Of a DNA stretch of 64,000 nucleotides, positions 46,821 through 55,260 are shown piece after piece; the stretch's first letter is position 1; every line of letters begins with the position of its first letter. A program made the position numbers and the translations under genes. The notes beneath the pieces are model-generated. The model had not been told where the DNA came from. It worked only from the letters and a program-made list of their open reading frames with translations, and did no database searches. The stretch is from Glycomyces niveus. GTDB lineage: Bacteria; Actinomycetota; Actinomycetes; Mycobacteriales; Micromonosporaceae. Where the stretch lies: NCBI RefSeq assembly GCF_017592475.1, contig NZ_JAGFNP010000001.1, positions 237,546-301,545 on the forward strand. Reading direction: 5' to 3'.

Positions 46821-48947
46821 CTAGCGGGTCAGGGCCGGTTCGCGGTCCGAGGGCTTCGGCTCGGTCTCGGGTTCGACGGTGACGTGCGGCAGGGCGTTGT
46901 CGAGCCACTTCGGGATCCACCAGGCGCCGCGTCCCATGACCTTCATGACGGCGGGGACGAGGAGGCAGCGGATCACGAACGCGTCGATGAAGATCGCCAC
47001 GGCCATGCTGATGCCGAACTGCTGGAGCAGGCGGGCGTCGTCGAGGATGAACGAGCCGAACACGGCCATCATGATCGCCGCGGCGGCGGTGACCACCCCG
47101 CCCGTGGAGGCGAGGCCGCGGCGGACCGCGACGAGGGCGTCGCCGGTGCGCTGCCACTCCTCCCGCATGCGGGACATGAGGAACACCTCGTAGTCCATGG
47201 AGAGGCCGAAGATGATCGCGAAGGACATCACCGGGAGGAAGGCCTCGACCGGGCCGGCCGGGATGCCGAACACGCCCTCCTGGAAGATCCAGGCGACGAC
47301 GCCGAGGCTCGCGCCGATCGTCATCAGGTTGAGGATCGCGGCCTTCACCGGGATGAGGATCGAGCGGAAGACGACCATCAGCAGCAGGAGCGAGAGGCCC
47401 ACCACGAACAGCAGGAACAGCGGGGCCTTCTCGATCATGATGTCGCTGAAGTCGATCGCGGCCGCGGTGGAGCCGCCGACGAGCTGGTCGCCGTCGACCG
47501 CGTCGAGTTCGTCGCGGAGCTCGTGGACGAGGTCGACGGTGGCCTGGTCGGCCGGGCCGGCGGTGCCGACCACCGTGGACATCCACAGGTCGTCGCCGAT
47601 CGCGAACGGCGGCGACGCCAGCTCGACCGTGTCGAGACCGGAGAGCGTCTCATGCGCGGCGTTCGCCTCGGCCTCAGTGCCGTCGGTGACGACCATGAGC
47701 GGGCCGTTGAATCCTTCCCCGAACCCGTCGGAGAGCAGGTCGTACGCTTCGCGGCTGGTCGTGCCCTCCGCGTCGGTCCCGGCGTCGGCGAAGCCGAGGC
47801 GCAGGTCGAGCAGCGGGGTCGCGAGGGCCGCGAGCCCGGCGGTGACGACGATGATCGCCAGCCAGGCCCGCTTCTCCACGAACCGGGACCAGCCGACCCA
47901 GCGGGCGCCCGGCGCCCGCTTCGCCTTCGCGGCCCTCTTGCGGACGCGCTTCTCGATGCGCTTGCCGAACAGCGCCAGCAGTGCGGGCAGCAGCGTCACC
48001 GAGGCGAGCATCGTCACGAGCACCGTGAGCGCCACCGCGATCGCGACCGCCTGGAGCGATCCCAGGCCGAGCGCGAACAGGCCCATGAGGGCCACGATGA
48101 CCACCGAGCCGGCGAACAGGACCGAGCGGCCGGCCGTGTCGAGCGCCGTCGCGGCGGCGGCCTTGCGGCTCGCGCCGCCCTGCAGCTCGGAGCGGAAGCG
48201 GGCGAAGATCAGCAGCGCGTAGTCCACGCCCACACCGAAGCCCACGAGGAACATGATGGGCGTCAGGAACGTCGGCAGCGTGACCACATGGGACACCAGC
48301 ATGGAGAGGCAGAACGCGGTGCCCACGGCGAACAGGGCGGTGATGAGCGGCAGGCTCGCGGCGAGCAGGGACCCGAACATGAACACGAGGATCACCAGGG
48401 CCGCGAGCATGCCGATGCCCTCGGCCGCGCCGCCCCCGCCTTCACCGGCCTCGCGGATGACGTCGCCGCCGAGCGCGAACTGGAGGCCCTCGCCAGAGGC
48501 GTCCTCGGCCATCGGGATCAGGTCGGCGGCTTCGGCGGTGGTGCCGTCCCAGGTCAGGGTCGCGTACCCGACCGTGCCGTCCTCACTGACCGCGCCGTAC
48601 TCGGCGAACGGGTCGTTCACGCCGGTCACGCCCGGCTCGTCGGCGAGGTCGGCCAGGAAGGCCGCGATCCGGTCCTGCTCGGCGGCGACCGAGTCGGCGC
48701 CGAAGACCACCTGCACGGTGGACTCGTTCGCTTCGGGGGCGCGCTCGTCGAGGAGGTCGGCGAGCTCCTGCGACTCGGTGCCGGGCATCGAGTTGTCGTC
48801 TTCGAAGGCGGAGCCGACCGCGCTGGACGCGCCGATCGCGGCGCCGAACACGAGGACCCAGAGGAGGAGTGCGATCAGCGGGCGGCGCTGCGTCCAATCG
48901 GACAGTCGCGCCATCGCCGAGGGCTTCGAGGCAAGGTGTGGTTCCAT
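46821..48947 (-). CDS. MMPL/RND-family transporter
   Basis: A 708-residue transporter with 12 helices in two repeats, each with a large external loop (residues 45-170 and 375-510). MMPL signatures: MFLVGFGVGVDYALLIFARFRSEL and IIFGLSMDYEVFLMSRMREEW (paired D-Y motif of proton relay), each followed by GRSVLFAGSVVIVALMGLF-like helices. It may export lipids or drugs. The C-terminus is short. ATG 48947 has no strong binding site; an in-frame ATG at 48914 (MARLSDWTQRRP) is a good alternative. Confidence 0.9.
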   Translation of the reverse strand: MEPHLASKPSAMARLSDWTQRRPLIALLLWVLVFGAAIGASSAVGSAFEDDNSMPGTESQELADLLDERAPEANESTVQVVFGADSVAAEQDRIAAFLADLADEPGVTGVNDPFAEYGAVSEDGTVGYATLTWDGTTAEAADLIPMAEDASGEGLQFALGGDVIREAGEGGGGAAEGIGMLAALVILVFMFGSLLAASLPLITALFAVGTAFCLSMLVSHVVTLPTFLTPIMFLVGFGVGVDYALLIFARFRSELQGGASRKAAAATALDTAGRSVLFAGSVVIVALMGLFALGLGSLQAVAIAVALTVLVTMLASVTLLPALLALFGKRIEKRVRKRAAKAKRAPGARWVGWSRFVEKRAWLAIIVVTAGLAALATPLLDLRLGFADAGTDAEGTTSREAYDLLSDGFGEGFNGPLMVVTDGTEAEANAAHETLSGLDTVELASPPFAIGDDLWMSTVVGTAGPADQATVDLVHELRDELDAVDGDQLVGGSTAAAIDFSDIMIEKAPLFLLFVVGLSLLLLMVVFRSILIPVKAAILNLMTIGASLGVVAWIFQEGVFGIPAGPVEAFLPVMSFAIIFGLSMDYEVFLMSRMREEWQRTGDALVAVRRGLASTGGVVTAAAAIMMAVFGSFILDDARLLQQFGISMAVAIFIDAFVIRCLLVPAVMKVMGRGAWWIPKWLDNALPHVTVEPETEPKPSDREPALTR

Positions 48948-49257
48948 GCCGACAACTCTCGCGGTCGCACACGCCTCCCCGCATCGGCGCGGGAGTGGTA
49001 CTCGCCCTACGTCCCTGGGATGAGGCGCCGCGCCGGGCCTACGTCACGGGTCGCATCGACTCGGTCGGTTCTGACCGGCGCTCATCGGGAACGTCCTTTC
49101 GGCTCGCTCGAGGACGGACGAATCGAACGACGCCGTGTTCGCGAAAGCACGCTATGTGACCGAAACGCATGATTAGGTGGTGGTGCAGTGCTGTGCAACG
49201 CATGGCTAGAGACGAGCGCCGTCCGTCCTCGCTGGACGGTAGAAACGGGGACCGAGA
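48948..49257. other. 310-base divergent intergenic region
   Basis: It should hold divergent promoters for the MMPL transporter and the surface protein. I see an inverted repeat CCGTCC/GGACGG (49219-49239) just upstream of the surface-protein start and a weak -10 TATGTG near 49154. No gene is evident. Confidence 0.4.
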
Positions 49258-50337
49258 ATGAAGGCAGGCCTGCGGAGACCTCAGTGGCGAAGGATCACTC
49301 CCGTGGTCGCCGTACCGGCGACCGTGGGTATCGTCGCCGCCCTGACCATGTCGCACCCAGGCGGCGCCCAGGCGCAGGAAGCACCGGTCGGATTGGGGAC
49401 GGCCGCCGAGTACTCGGTTCTGGCGGGCTCGACCGTCACCAACACAGGGGACACCACTCTGGAGCAGAGCCTCGGCGTCAGTCCCGGCAGTACCGCCACC
49501 GGCTTCCCGCCCGGCACCGTCGGCGGCGAGACGCACCTGGCGGATGCGGATGCCGACCAGGCGAAGCTCGATCTCACGACCGCCTACAACGACGCGGCCG
49601 GACGCACCCCGTTCACCAACCTGGCCGCGGAATTGGGCGGAGAGGTCCTGACAGCCGGCGTCTATCGGATCTCAGCGGCGCAACTCACCGGTCAACTGAC
49701 GCTCGACCTCGAGGAAGATCCCGAGGGCGTCTTCATCTTCCAGATCGACTCGACACTCATCACCGCGTCGGACAGCAGCGTCGTCTTCGTCAACGGCTCC
49801 TCGCCGTGCAACGTGTACTGGCAGGTCGGCAGTTCGGCGACGCTCGGGACCGGAACCGACTTCATCGGGAACATCATGGCCTCCGCATCGATCACGATGA
49901 ACACCGGCGCGACGCTGGAAGGCCGCGCACTGGCGCAGACCGCTGCGGTGACGCTCGACACCAACACGATCACTGAACCGGAATGCGCACCGACGTCACC
50001 GCCGACGGACGGCCCGACCGACGGTCCCGGCGGGACTGACGGACCCGGCGGTCCGGGCGGGACTGACGGACCCGGCGGTCCCGGCGGCACCGGCGGGCCC
50101 GGTGGCTCGGGCGGGAACGGCGGTTCCGGTGGCTCCGGCGGGTCGACGTCCTCCGCCGATTCGGACAACGACGGCGCGGGCGCGGATTCGAATGATTCGG
50201 CCGGTTCCGGGAACGGTGACGGGCTGCCCACCACCGGCAGCGGAGTATTGACAACCGTCGTGAGCGCGGGACTCGCGCTCATCGCGGCGGGTGGACTGTT
50301 CGCGATCGTCGCACGACGCCGCGCACGACCGGAATGA
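49258..50337 (+). CDS. LPTTG-anchored DUF3494 ice-binding-like surface protein
   Basis: A 359-residue exported protein. Signal peptide to about residue 40 (GGAQAQEA). Residues 45-240 match the DUF3494 beta-solenoid: LGTAAEYSVLAGSTVTNTG, VNGSSPCNVYWQVGSSATLGTGT, FIGNIMASASITMNTGATLEGRALAQTAAVTLDTNTI. A Gly/Pro/Asp linker (TDGPGG units) and Ser/Asp/Gly region span residues 245-320. LPTTG (residues 322-326), a hydrophobic helix and RRRARPE form a sortase signal. It probably acts in adhesion or ice interaction. A GGGGAC-like site precedes the ATG. Confidence 0.88.
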   Translation: MKAGLRRPQWRRITPVVAVPATVGIVAALTMSHPGGAQAQEAPVGLGTAAEYSVLAGSTVTNTGDTTLEQSLGVSPGSTATGFPPGTVGGETHLADADADQAKLDLTTAYNDAAGRTPFTNLAAELGGEVLTAGVYRISAAQLTGQLTLDLEEDPEGVFIFQIDSTLITASDSSVVFVNGSSPCNVYWQVGSSATLGTGTDFIGNIMASASITMNTGATLEGRALAQTAAVTLDTNTITEPECAPTSPPTDGPTDGPGGTDGPGGPGGTDGPGGPGGTGGPGGSGGNGGSGGSGGSTSSADSDNDGAGADSNDSAGSGNGDGLPTTGSGVLTTVVSAGLALIAAGGLFAIVARRRARPE

Positions 50338-50449
50338 TCAACGCCGGCCGGTCCGTGTGCAGGCGGACCGGCCGCGCTTGAGCGCACCGGCTCCCGGCAC
50401 CTCGGCCCATCCCTCCCCGAACGTCAGGCACTCCGTCTCCGGAGTCGGG

Positions 50450-51121
50450 TCACTCGCCGTCGGTCCAAGTCGGGCGCACCAGGCCCGATTCGTACGCGGT
50501 CACCACCAGCTGCGCCCGGTCGCGCGCCGAGAGCTTCGACATGATGCGGCTGACGTGCGTCTTCGCCGTCGCGGGGGAGAGGAACAGGGTCCCGGCGATC
50601 TCGTCGTTGCTCATCCCGGTGGCCACGAGCTTGAGCACCTCGGTCTCGCGTTCGGTGAGGGCGTTCAGCTTCGAGCTCGGCTCCGGCCGGGCGATCCGCC
50701 CGGCGAACTCGCCGATGAGCCGCCGCGTCACCTTCGGCGAGATGAGGGCGTCCCCGGCCGCGACCACCCGGATCGCGTGGATCAGCTCGTCCGGGTCGGT
50801 GTCCTTCACGAGGAACCCGCTCGCGCCCGCGCGCAGCGCCCGGTACACGTAGTCGTCCTCGTCGAAGGTCGTCAGGATCACGACCTTCACACCGTCGAGC
50901 TTGGCGTCCCGGCCGAGCCGCTCCGTCGCCTCCAAGCCGTCCATAGTGGGCATACGGATGTCCATGAGCACCACGTCGGGACGGTGCCGCCGCGCCAGCT
51001 CCAGGGCCTCGGCCCCGTCGCCCGCCTCCGCGACCAGGTCGATGTCCTCCTCGTCGCCGAGGATCGACGCGAACCCCGCCCGCACCAGCCGCTGGTCGTC
51101 CACCAGCATCACCCGGATCAC
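50450..51121 (-). CDS. NarL/FixJ-family response regulator
   Basis: A 223-residue regulator. MLVDDQRLVRAGFASIL, VVLMDIRMPTMDGLEA (phospho-Asp), VVILTTFDEDDYVY, FLVKDTD (Lys), then LTERETEVLKLVATGMSNDEIAGTLFLSPATAKTHVSRIMSKL. GTG start overlaps the kinase stop by four bases. Partner of the following kinase. Confidence 0.93.
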   Translation of the reverse strand: MIRVMLVDDQRLVRAGFASILGDEEDIDLVAEAGDGAEALELARRHRPDVVLMDIRMPTMDGLEATERLGRDAKLDGVKVVILTTFDEDDYVYRALRAGASGFLVKDTDPDELIHAIRVVAAGDALISPKVTRRLIGEFAGRIARPEPSSKLNALTERETEVLKLVATGMSNDEIAGTLFLSPATAKTHVSRIMSKLSARDRAQLVVTAYESGLVRPTWTDGE

Positions 51122-52254
51122 CTGTCAACCTCCAGCGGCCACGTGGCCTCGACCGAGAAGCCGCCGTCGTCGCGCGGCCCCGCAGTGAAGGTACCGCCGA
51201 GGCTCTCGGCCCGCTCGCGCATCCCCGTCAGGCCATTGCCCGCCTTGGCGCCCTTGGCATCCCCGAGCCCGTCGTCGACGACCGCGACGGCCAGCGTCGA
51301 CGTCCCGGTGACCACTTTGACCTGCACCCGCTTCGCCTTCGCGTGCCGCAGCACGTTCGTCAGCGACTCCTGCACCACCCGGTACGCCGCCGCGTCCACC
51401 GCCACCGGCAGCGCCGCGCTCCCGTCCACCCGCAGGTCCACCTCGAGGCCCGACGCCCGCGCCGCCGCCACCAGGGACGGCAGCTGCTCCAGGCTCGGCC
51501 CCGGCCCGGTCGGCGAGTCCTCCCCGGGCTCGCGCAGCACCCCGACCATCGCCCGCAGCTCCCGCAGCGACAACTGGCTCGTGTCCGCGATGACCTGCAG
51601 CGTCTCCTCGGTCCGGTACAGCGGGTCCTTGCGGAGCTTCCGCAGCGCCGCCGCCGTCTGCACGTTGATGAGCGACAGATGGTGCCCCACCGCGTCGTGC
51701 AGCTCCCGCGCGATCCGCAGCCGCTCCTCGGCCACGCTCCGCAGCTGCGTCTCCGCAAGCGCCACAGCCGTTTCGGCCCGGTACCGCCGGTAGTGCGCCA
51801 CGACCGCGCCGATCGCCGGGACCGCGATGATCCAGCCGCCGAGCATGAACGTCTCGCTCTCGGTCATGTGCGCGAAGTCCGCCAGGATCTCCGAGATCAC
51901 CACCGTCAGGAACACGCCCACCGCGATCACGCCCGCCGCGACCAGCCGCCCCAGCGCCGCGAGCGTGTACAGCGCGATCACGAACGCCAGCAGCATCGGC
52001 CCGTCGATCGACGACGCCGGGTAGTACACGATCGTGCAGGCCATCGTCAGCAGCGTCACCGCGAGCGGGAAGACGCTGCGGAAGAACAGGGCCGCGACCG
52101 AGGCGAACAGCACCACCCACGCCAGGGACTCGTTCAGCCCCATCGTGTCGCGCACCTGCAGCGTCCACTGCGTGAGCGTCCAGCCCAGCACGATCACGGC
52201 GTTGAGGACCCCGACGAGCAGGTCCATCCGGGAGACCGGGAAGCGGTTGAGCAC
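51118..52254 (-). CDS. Two-component sensor histidine kinase (HisKA_3)
   Basis: A 378-residue membrane kinase with six predicted helices (residues 10-155), then RLRIARELHDAVGHHLSLINVQTAAA (phospho-His), VQESLTNVLRHA (N box) and GNGLTGMRERAESLGG (G box). GTG start; TACGCT lies 6 bases upstream, so the operon mRNA is probably leaderless. Signal unknown. Confidence 0.9.
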   Translation of the reverse strand: MLNRFPVSRMDLLVGVLNAVIVLGWTLTQWTLQVRDTMGLNESLAWVVLFASVAALFFRSVFPLAVTLLTMACTIVYYPASSIDGPMLLAFVIALYTLAALGRLVAAGVIAVGVFLTVVISEILADFAHMTESETFMLGGWIIAVPAIGAVVAHYRRYRAETAVALAETQLRSVAEERLRIARELHDAVGHHLSLINVQTAAALRKLRKDPLYRTEETLQVIADTSQLSLRELRAMVGVLREPGEDSPTGPGPSLEQLPSLVAAARASGLEVDLRVDGSAALPVAVDAAAYRVVQESLTNVLRHAKAKRVQVKVVTGTSTLAVAVVDDGLGDAKGAKAGNGLTGMRERAESLGGTFTAGPRDDGGFSVEATWPLEVDR

Positions 52255-52374
52255 GCCCCTAGCGTAGAGGAGCGCCCGGCGGCCGCCGGGCGCTCCGTGA
52301 ACGCCTCTCCTTGAATCCGGCCGGGTGTCGGCCCGGCCGGATCCACCGCGCGGCCGCTCCGGCCGCCCTCATTG

Positions 52375-54720
52375 CTACTTCGCGAGCCCGGCGCGGCGCA
52401 GCGCCTCGGCCATCGCGCTCTGCGGCGCCGCCTGCTGGCCGCCGCGCTGCTGCGGCTGCCGCCGGCCGTTGCCCTTGCCGCCCTTGTTGTTCCCGCCCTG
52501 ACCGCCTTGGCCCCGGCGCTGGCCGCCCTGCTGGCCGCCGCCCGCCTCGGGCTCGTCGTCCAAGCGCATGGTGAGGGCGATCCGCTGCCGCTGCAGGTCG
52601 ACCGAGAGCACCTTGACTTTGACCACGTCGCCGGGCTTGACGATCTCGCGCGGGTCCTCCACGTACCGGTTGGCGAGCGCGGAGATGTGGACGAGGCCGT
52701 CCTGGTGGACGCCGATGTCGACGAACGCGCCGAAGGCCGCGACGTTCGTCACCGCCCCTTCGAGGAGCATCCCGGGCTCGAGGTCCGCGACCTTCTCCAC
52801 GCCCTCCTTGAAGGTGGCGGCCTTGAACTCGGGGCGCGGGTCGCGGCCGGGCTTCTCGAGCTCGGCGAGGATGTCCGAGACCGTGGGCACGCCGAAGCGG
52901 TCGTCGGCGAAGTCGCCGGGCTTGAGCTTGCGGAGGGTCTTGGCGTCGCCCACGAGCGCGCCGATGGGCGCGCCGGTGGCGGCGAGGATGCGCTCGACCA
53001 CCGGGTACGCCTCGGGGTGCACCGCGGAGGCGTCGAGCGGGTTGTCGCCGCCGGCGACCCGGAGGAACCCGGCGGCCTGCTCGAAGGCCTTGGGGCCCAG
53101 GCGCGGCACGCCGAGCAGGGCCTTGCGGTCGGCGAAGCGGCCGTGCTCGTCGCGATGCGCCACGATGTTCGCGGCGACGCTCTCGGAGAGCCCGGACACC
53201 TGCGACAGCAGCGGCACGGAAGCGGTGTTGAGGTCCACGCCGACAGCGTTCACCGCGTCTTCGACAACGGCCTCAAGGGATTTCGTGAGTTTGGACTCAG
53301 TCAGGTCGTGCTGGTACTGGCCGACGCCGATGTGCTTCGGCTCGATCTTCACCAGCTCCGCGAGCGGGTCCTGGAGGCGACGCGCGATCGAGACGGCCCC
53401 GCGCAGGGACACGTCCATGCCCGGGAGCTCCTTGGTCGCGTACGCCGACGCCGAGTAGATCGAGGCCCCGGCCTCGGAGACGACGATCTTCGACAGCTCC
53501 GCGACCCCGCTCATGGCCTTGATGAGGTCGGCGGCGAGCCGGTCGGTCTCGCGCGAGGCGGTGCCGTTGCCGATCGCGATGAGCTGCACGCCGTGCTTCT
53601 TGACGAGCGACGCGAGGGTCGCCAGCGAAGCGTCCCACTGGTTCTGCGGCTGGTGGGGGAGGATCGCGGTCGCGTCGAGGACCTTGCCGGTCGGGTCGAC
53701 CACGGCCACCTTGACGCCGGTCCGGTAGCCCGGGTCGAGGCCCATCACGGTCTTCGGCCCGGCCGGGGCCGCGAGCAGCAGGTCCTTGAGGTTCGCGGCG
53801 AAGACCTTCACGGCCTCGTCCTCGGCGAGCTGCCACAGCCGCATCCGCAGGTCGACGCCGAGCTTGACGAGGATGCGGGTGCGCCAGGCCCACGAGACGG
53901 TCTTCGCGAGCCACGCGTCGGCGGGCCGCCCCGCGTCCCTGATCCCGAACTTCGCGGCGATCACGGCCTCGCAGTCCGCGCCGTCGACCTCCGATTCACC
54001 CGGTTCGAGCGCGAGCGACAGCGCCTCCTCCTTCTCGCCGCGCATGAGCGCGAGCACGCGGTGGGAGGGGAGGGTGGTGAACGTCTCGGCGAAGTCGAAG
54101 TAGTCCGAGAACTTCGCGCCCTTCTCCTCGGCCCCGTCGCGGACCTTCGAGACCAGCCGGCCCCGCTTCCACATGCGTTCACGCAGGTCGCCGATGAGGT
54201 CGGCGTCCTCGCTGAACCGCTCGGTGAGGATCGCGCGGGCCCCGGCGAGGGCCGCGGCCGCGTCCTTCACCTCCGCCTCGGGGTTGAGGAACCCCGCGGC
54301 AGCGGTCTCCGGGTCCTGTGAGGGATCACTCAGCAGCAGGTCCGCGAGGGGTTCCAGACCGGCCTCGCGGGCGATCTGGGCCTTCGTGCGGCGCTTGACC
54401 TTGAAGGGCGCGTAGAGGTCCTCGAGCCGCGCCTTCGTGTCGGCGGCGTCGATCTGCGCGGCGAGCGCTTCGGTGAGTTTCCCCTGCTCGGCGATCGATT
54501 CGAGCACCGCTTTGCGGCGGGCCTCCAACTCGCGCAGGTAACCCAGGCGCTCTTCGAGGGCGCGCAGCTGCTCGTCGGAGAGGCCCCCGGTGGCCTCTTT
54601 TCGGTACCGGGCGATGAACGGGACGGTGGAGCCGTCGTCGAGAAGCGCGACGGCCGAGCGGACTTGATGGGCGCCGACCGAGAGTTCCTCGGCGATGCGC
54701 TGATCGATAGCTTGAGCCAC
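52375..54720 (-). CDS. tex: Tex family RNA-binding transcription accessory protein
   Basis: A 781-residue multi-domain protein. N-terminal helical HTH region (AIDQRIAEELSVGAHQVRSAVALLDDGSTVPFIARYRKEATGGL), YqgF-like domain (GLDPGYRTGVKVAVVDPTG), HhH repeats (GLSESVAANIVAHRD, LGVPRLGPKAFEQAAGFLRV) and a C-terminal S1 domain (AFGAFVDIGVHQDGLVHISAL). A Gly/Gln/Arg/Asn-rich tail may bind RNA. The start GTG 54720 matches the family; CAGAAT lies 6 bases upstream and no Shine-Dalgarno exists, consistent with leaderless mRNA. Confidence 0.93.
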   Translation of the reverse strand: MAQAIDQRIAEELSVGAHQVRSAVALLDDGSTVPFIARYRKEATGGLSDEQLRALEERLGYLRELEARRKAVLESIAEQGKLTEALAAQIDAADTKARLEDLYAPFKVKRRTKAQIAREAGLEPLADLLLSDPSQDPETAAAGFLNPEAEVKDAAAALAGARAILTERFSEDADLIGDLRERMWKRGRLVSKVRDGAEEKGAKFSDYFDFAETFTTLPSHRVLALMRGEKEEALSLALEPGESEVDGADCEAVIAAKFGIRDAGRPADAWLAKTVSWAWRTRILVKLGVDLRMRLWQLAEDEAVKVFAANLKDLLLAAPAGPKTVMGLDPGYRTGVKVAVVDPTGKVLDATAILPHQPQNQWDASLATLASLVKKHGVQLIAIGNGTASRETDRLAADLIKAMSGVAELSKIVVSEAGASIYSASAYATKELPGMDVSLRGAVSIARRLQDPLAELVKIEPKHIGVGQYQHDLTESKLTKSLEAVVEDAVNAVGVDLNTASVPLLSQVSGLSESVAANIVAHRDEHGRFADRKALLGVPRLGPKAFEQAAGFLRVAGGDNPLDASAVHPEAYPVVERILAATGAPIGALVGDAKTLRKLKPGDFADDRFGVPTVSDILAELEKPGRDPRPEFKAATFKEGVEKVADLEPGMLLEGAVTNVAAFGAFVDIGVHQDGLVHISALANRYVEDPREIVKPGDVVKVKVLSVDLQRQRIALTMRLDDEPEAGGGQQGGQRRGQGGQGGNNKGGKGNGRRQPQQRGGQQAAPQSAMAEALRRAGLAK

Positions 54721-54854
54721 GGGAGGATTCTGCCAGAGCGCTGCGACAACATGGCCCGAAGCCGGAAGCCCCGACCCCCCGGTGGACGCTCGGTCGGGCA
54801 TTGGGTAAAGTTCTATCCCGTCGCCGGGGGAACGGAAAAACCCCAGGAAGACAT

Positions 54855-54927
54855 GCGGACGTAGCGCAGTTGGTAGCGCGACACCTTGCCAAGGTGTAGG
54901 TCGCCGGTTCGATCCCGGTCGTCCGCT
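54855..54927 (+). tRNA. tRNA-Gly (anticodon GCC)
   Basis: Acceptor GCGGACG/CGTCCGC, D arm GCGC/GCGC, anticodon stem ACACC/GGTGT with loop TTGCCAA, T arm with GGTTCGATCC. CCA is not encoded. Confidence 0.95.
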
Positions 54928-54951
54928 CGGAGCTCGAAAGAGCGCTATCCC

Positions 54952-55023
54952 GGACGATTAGCTCAGCGGGAGAGCACTCCCCTGACACGGGAGAGGTCAC
55001 TGGTTCAATCCCAGTATCGTCCA
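54952..55023 (+). tRNA. tRNA-Val (anticodon GAC)
   Basis: Acceptor GGACGAT/ATCGTCC, anticodon stem CTCCC/GGGAG with loop CTGACAC, T arm with GGTTCAATCC. The second valine tRNA in the window, reading GUC/GUU. CCA not encoded. Confidence 0.95.
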
Positions 55024-55033
55024 CCGAAGCGAG

Positions 55034-55062
55034 AAGGCCCAGGTTCACACGGCTTGGGCCTT
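55034..55062 (+). terminator. Hairpin after tRNA-Val
   Basis: AAGGCCCA (55034-55041) and TGGGCCTT (55055-55062) pair around 13 bases, followed by TTCG. It may terminate or punctuate the tRNA cluster. Confidence 0.55.
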
Positions 55063-55071
55063 TCGCGTCAG

Positions 55072-55145
55072 GGTGGGTTGTCCGAGTGGTTAGGTAACGG
55101 CCTGCAAAGCCGTGCACACGGGTTCGAATCCCGTACCCACCTCCA
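55072..55145 (+). tRNA. tRNA-Cys (anticodon GCA)
   Basis: Acceptor GGTGGGT/ACCCACC, anticodon stem ACGGC/GCCGT with loop CTGCAAA, T arm with GGTTCGAATCC. The discriminator is T, an identity element for CysRS, and the CCA end is encoded, unlike the other three tRNAs here. Confidence 0.95.
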
Positions 55146-55160
55146 ATCAGATACGTGAGC

Positions 55161-55190
55161 CGAAGGCCCCGGAGCGATCCGGGGCCTTCG
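55161..55190 (+). terminator. Terminator of tRNA cluster
   Basis: CGAAGGCCCCGGA and TCCGGGGCCTTCG form a perfect 13-bp stem with loop GCGA. Confidence 0.85.
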
Positions 55191-55215
55191 GCGTGCCAGT
55201 CGTCGACGGCGAGGG

Positions 55216-55245
55216 GAAGGCCCCGCCGACTCCGGCGGGGCCTTC
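55216..55245 (-). terminator. Terminator of the CHAP/C39 gene
   Basis: GAAGGCCCCGCCG and its exact complement surround ACTC, 16 bases beyond the stop codon of the minus-strand secreted-protein gene. Confidence 0.85.
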
Positions 55246-55260
55246 TGCGAACGCCGGGCC

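Noticed and set aside
49990..50160. DNA-level repeats possibly forming a CRISPR or VNTR
   Set aside because: The repeats are in-frame TDGPGG and GGSGG codons of the surface-protein linker; no spacers of constant length occur.
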